Assembly: GCF_037975245.1 (NCBI RefSeq)
Contig: NC_092580.1
Location: 6,052,501-6,116,500, forward strand
Direction of reading: 5' to 3'
Length of the DNA: 64,000 nucleotides
Source of the DNA: Apostichopus japonicus
Lineage: Eukaryota; Echinodermata; Holothuroidea; Aspidochirotida; Stichopodidae
Numbering within the stretch: position 1 is the first letter of the stretch; every line of letters starts with the position of its first letter. Made by a program: the position numbers and the translations under genes. Shown here one piece after another: positions 61,472-64,000 of the stretch. The notes beneath the pieces were generated by a model. The model was given only the letters and a program-made list of their open reading frames with translations. It had not been told where the DNA came from and searched no databases.

Positions 61472-64000
61472 GATGTTAGATAAGCCTTAAGTACCAATTT
61501 TTATACCAAGAGTACATGTTGCCTTCATGTAATAGAGAAAGGGATATGGAAGCTCATGCATGACTATTACATCCTCTTGGGAGATTTACAATAATACATG
61601 AATATTTCATTCCTTGTGTGAAATTTGTTTCCATGTTGATCACTGAAGTGAAGGTGATTACAATGGTTTATAGGAAACCACACATTTGCTCATGTAAACC
61701 ATAAAGTATCCATGGTGATCTTTAATGAAAATTTAGAGGAATACTTCAGGCCAAAATATAAGTTTTTTAATGGGAGCAGCCAAATTTTTGTTTGCTTGCC
61801 TATTTTCACTACTTTACCAAAACTATACTGAGTATTTTCAAACTAAACTCTTCTTGGATCAATCTAATCACACTCCTATATCTTAAATACTCATCACATT
61901 TTGCATTAGAATATAGAGTGGATGATAAGCAAATTACAAAGAAGATCACCCTGCTTATAAACACTCTTGGAACCAGCGAAAATGTGAACTTGTATGCAGG
62001 AGACAGACTGCTCTCTAAAGCCAATTAACCCGATCACAATTTATGTAGATATGCATGCTGCTTGAAAGGTCACAACAATAGAGGTGGGTAGAGGGAGAGG
62101 GTGGTTGGGAGGGGGGGGGGAGAATACATGCCTGACATAAGGGGGGTCATTTAGGGGGCTCATATAAATATGGGAGGAAAAATGACTTTGTTTCTTTCAT
62201 ATTATATACTTGAACATGAATGAAGACTTCAAGAAGGGCCTGATGTAGCTCTTCATGCTGCTGGAGGTGTACTGTGTAATATGATAAACATGTTTGTCCC
62301 GTGCTCCACTTCCTTGCCAGTCCTCCCAGATTCATATTCTGCTCTGAATTAATTACCTTGGTCAAATGGTATTGTCTGATCAGTGTAAATTCACTTTATC
62401 ACTTGGTTATTTTTCCTTGTGAATACAATTTAATAGTTCATCTTAAGTCTTTAAGGACATTTAAAATGTTGTTGCCTAATGTTTTCTTGATATCAGCACA
62501 AGGTCGAATTGAGGTCATAATTTGAGAAATCGTTTAAATATTGAAACTGCTTCCACATTTAAAGTGGTTATGTCAAAACCAGATTACAAGCTACCTTGTA
62601 TCTTTAAACCACCTTCAGGTATTGACACATTCAGTGACAAATTTGGAACTGGGTTCTTTCTGATCAAATTGAAAATGTGTAATAAGAACAGATAACGATG
62701 GTGTGGTTATGTCACATGACTGGTCATGTGAACCGAGGCATGAATGAATTTATTTCCTCTCCTGTCATATGTTAACACTGAAATTATACTGCACGTATCG
62801 GGCAGTATATCGCTGAGGTTGAGCATGCAGTGCGCTGAAAAGATAAAATCAGTCTTTTGAAAGATTATGATGTATTGAATTAAGAAGTATTCAATTTGGG
62901 TTTTAGTCATTTGGTCTCGGTGGAGATGATGGGAAGGATAAAAGGGATAGGAAGGGTAGCAGGGCAAATTTTGAATGGTAATCTTGTAATCTGTGACGAC
63001 CATATATATCTGTTAAAACAACCAAATTCTGCTGTCTGGCCGTCCTGTGGATAACTAGCTGTTTACGGGAATTTCAAATTGTATTGTAACTAAATACTGC
63101 CAAACAGCTAATTGATAACTTTTATCTCCACCAAAGCTGATGTTCTATACATCTCTCTTACAGTGTATGTATCCTACAGTGACATACTGATCATTGTTAT
63201 TTTGACGATAGATTCAAGCGATCACCAGAAAATATCCTTCAATAATTTGAAGTAGGGGAGTGGGTGTGGACTTTTGGGGAAAAGGTGACCTGCGATGATA
63301 TATACACAAGATATATACAGGTGGCTTGTGGTCTTGGAGAGGTTAGATAAGGGGAAGAAAACAAGTTGTCTGGCTAAAACATTAACATGAACAAACTTGA
63401 GGTATATCTGCACTTTTTCATATCTCTCTTGCGACTCTTGCCTTGCTATCACTTTGCTGTGGAAATTAGGCAAGTTGTGTAACATCTATCAGTTGTTATC
63501 ATCCCTTCACATCGTAAAATTGCACAAGGTTTGTTCATCCAAAGCAGATGATTCACAGTACAATAAAATGGGGGAGAAAATCAATCATTGTCCAAAGTTG
63601 CACACATTAAGGTCATTGGAATTACTTTCAGTACGTTAATGAAGTTAAATACATATCAACATTATGCTTTTGGCTCACTGGTTTTGCATGTTATATTTTC
63701 ATGCATTTTTAAATGCAGTGTTAGAGAAAACTGAATACACAGCTTTCTTTGTTATTTCTCAGGCTTATCATATTTGAAATCTTGTCAAAGGTAAGGGTTG
63801 GTAATAGCACTTCAATAAATATACAAGGAGTTCAGGGAATTTCTTTCATTTTGGGTAGACATTGTCACATAGTGTAAGTTACTGCATCAAAACATACTTA
63901 TAAATGCTAATAACGATATGTAAGAATGTATGTTATCTGTTTCTGTTAAAGAGAAAGAATAAGAATTTGCTATATTGCTAAATTGTAACTCCTTGGAGGC
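61472..64000. other. Non-coding DNA to the right edge
   Basis: Overlapping accidental frames occur on both strands (61792-62028, 62147-62525, 62707-63003, 63222-63639), all without recognisable domains. G-rich tracts lie at 62082-62122 and 62930-62965. Confidence 0.5.
62082..62122 (+). other. G-rich tract with quadruplex potential
   Basis: Successive runs GGG, GGG, GGG, GGG and a longer terminal G run are spaced by 1-4 bases, enough for an intramolecular quadruplex. Confidence 0.5.

Noticed and set aside
61792-62525. Series of overlapping 71-78 codon frames near the right edge
   Set aside because: They are antisense pairs without domains or splice signals, consistent with chance.
1-64000. 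CRISPR arrays, prophage, operons or bacterial regulatory elements
   Set aside because: The DNA is eukaryotic with spliced genes; all regularly spaced repeats found are satellites or minisatellites without unique spacers.

Overview
The window reads as invertebrate animal nuclear DNA. It is AT-rich and gene-poor, with spliced genes bounded by GT-AG introns of 0.5 to 4.6 kb, many microsatellites and minisatellites, decayed DNA transposons and one non-LTR retrotransposon tail. Short palindromic words such as TAGGCCTA and CTAACGTTAG, together with a hairpin-headed repeat family and a retrotransposon tail ending in (ATT)n, suggest a marine deuterostome, plausibly an echinoderm. That assignment is an inference from sequence texture and not a proof.

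Only two protein-coding genes can be supported. (1) At the left edge, on the minus strand (655 down to 2), lies the first 218 codons of a rhodopsin-class G-protein-coupled receptor. It covers the N terminus through TM4 and the second extracellular loop, and runs off the window. (2) On the plus strand from 21383 to 38279 a twelve-exon gene can be reconstructed with every junction GT-AG and every phase consistent. It encodes a 472-residue protein with an N-terminal membrane anchor, a complete ZZ zinc finger, one canonical EF-hand, degenerate EF-hand-like segments and a C-terminal WFEALG motif. A ZZ finger joined to EF-hands and a membrane anchor is an unusual, little-characterised architecture. 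This gene is the main biological content of the window.

Layout. 1-0.66 kb: receptor 5' part. 0.66-15.9 kb: repeat-rich intergenic DNA, with AT microsatellites, a two-copy duplication, an approximately 92-112 bp satellite, a GTCCCCGC minisatellite and a dispersed poly-C-associated repeat. 15.95-16.34 kb: locally CpG-richer stretch, a candidate promoter for the ZZ/EF-hand gene. 16.4-21.3 kb: probable 5' intron or upstream DNA holding a fold-back element, a hairpin-headed repeat carrying a perfect nuclear-receptor DR1 motif, and a pogo/Tigger-like fragment. 21.38-38.28 kb: the ZZ/EF-hand gene, with an intronic retrotransposon tail and a minisatellite. 38.29-46 kb: probable 3' UTR intron and non-coding DNA. 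46.05-46.61 kb: a second CpG-richer stretch ending in a good splice donor, a candidate first exon of a further gene. 46.6-64 kb: non-coding by inspection, apart from one orphan open frame on the minus strand and a TTAA-flanked inverted-repeat element.

The two genes face away from each other and there is no sign that they act together. No rRNA gene, convincing tRNA gene, CRISPR array or bacterial-type operon was seen.
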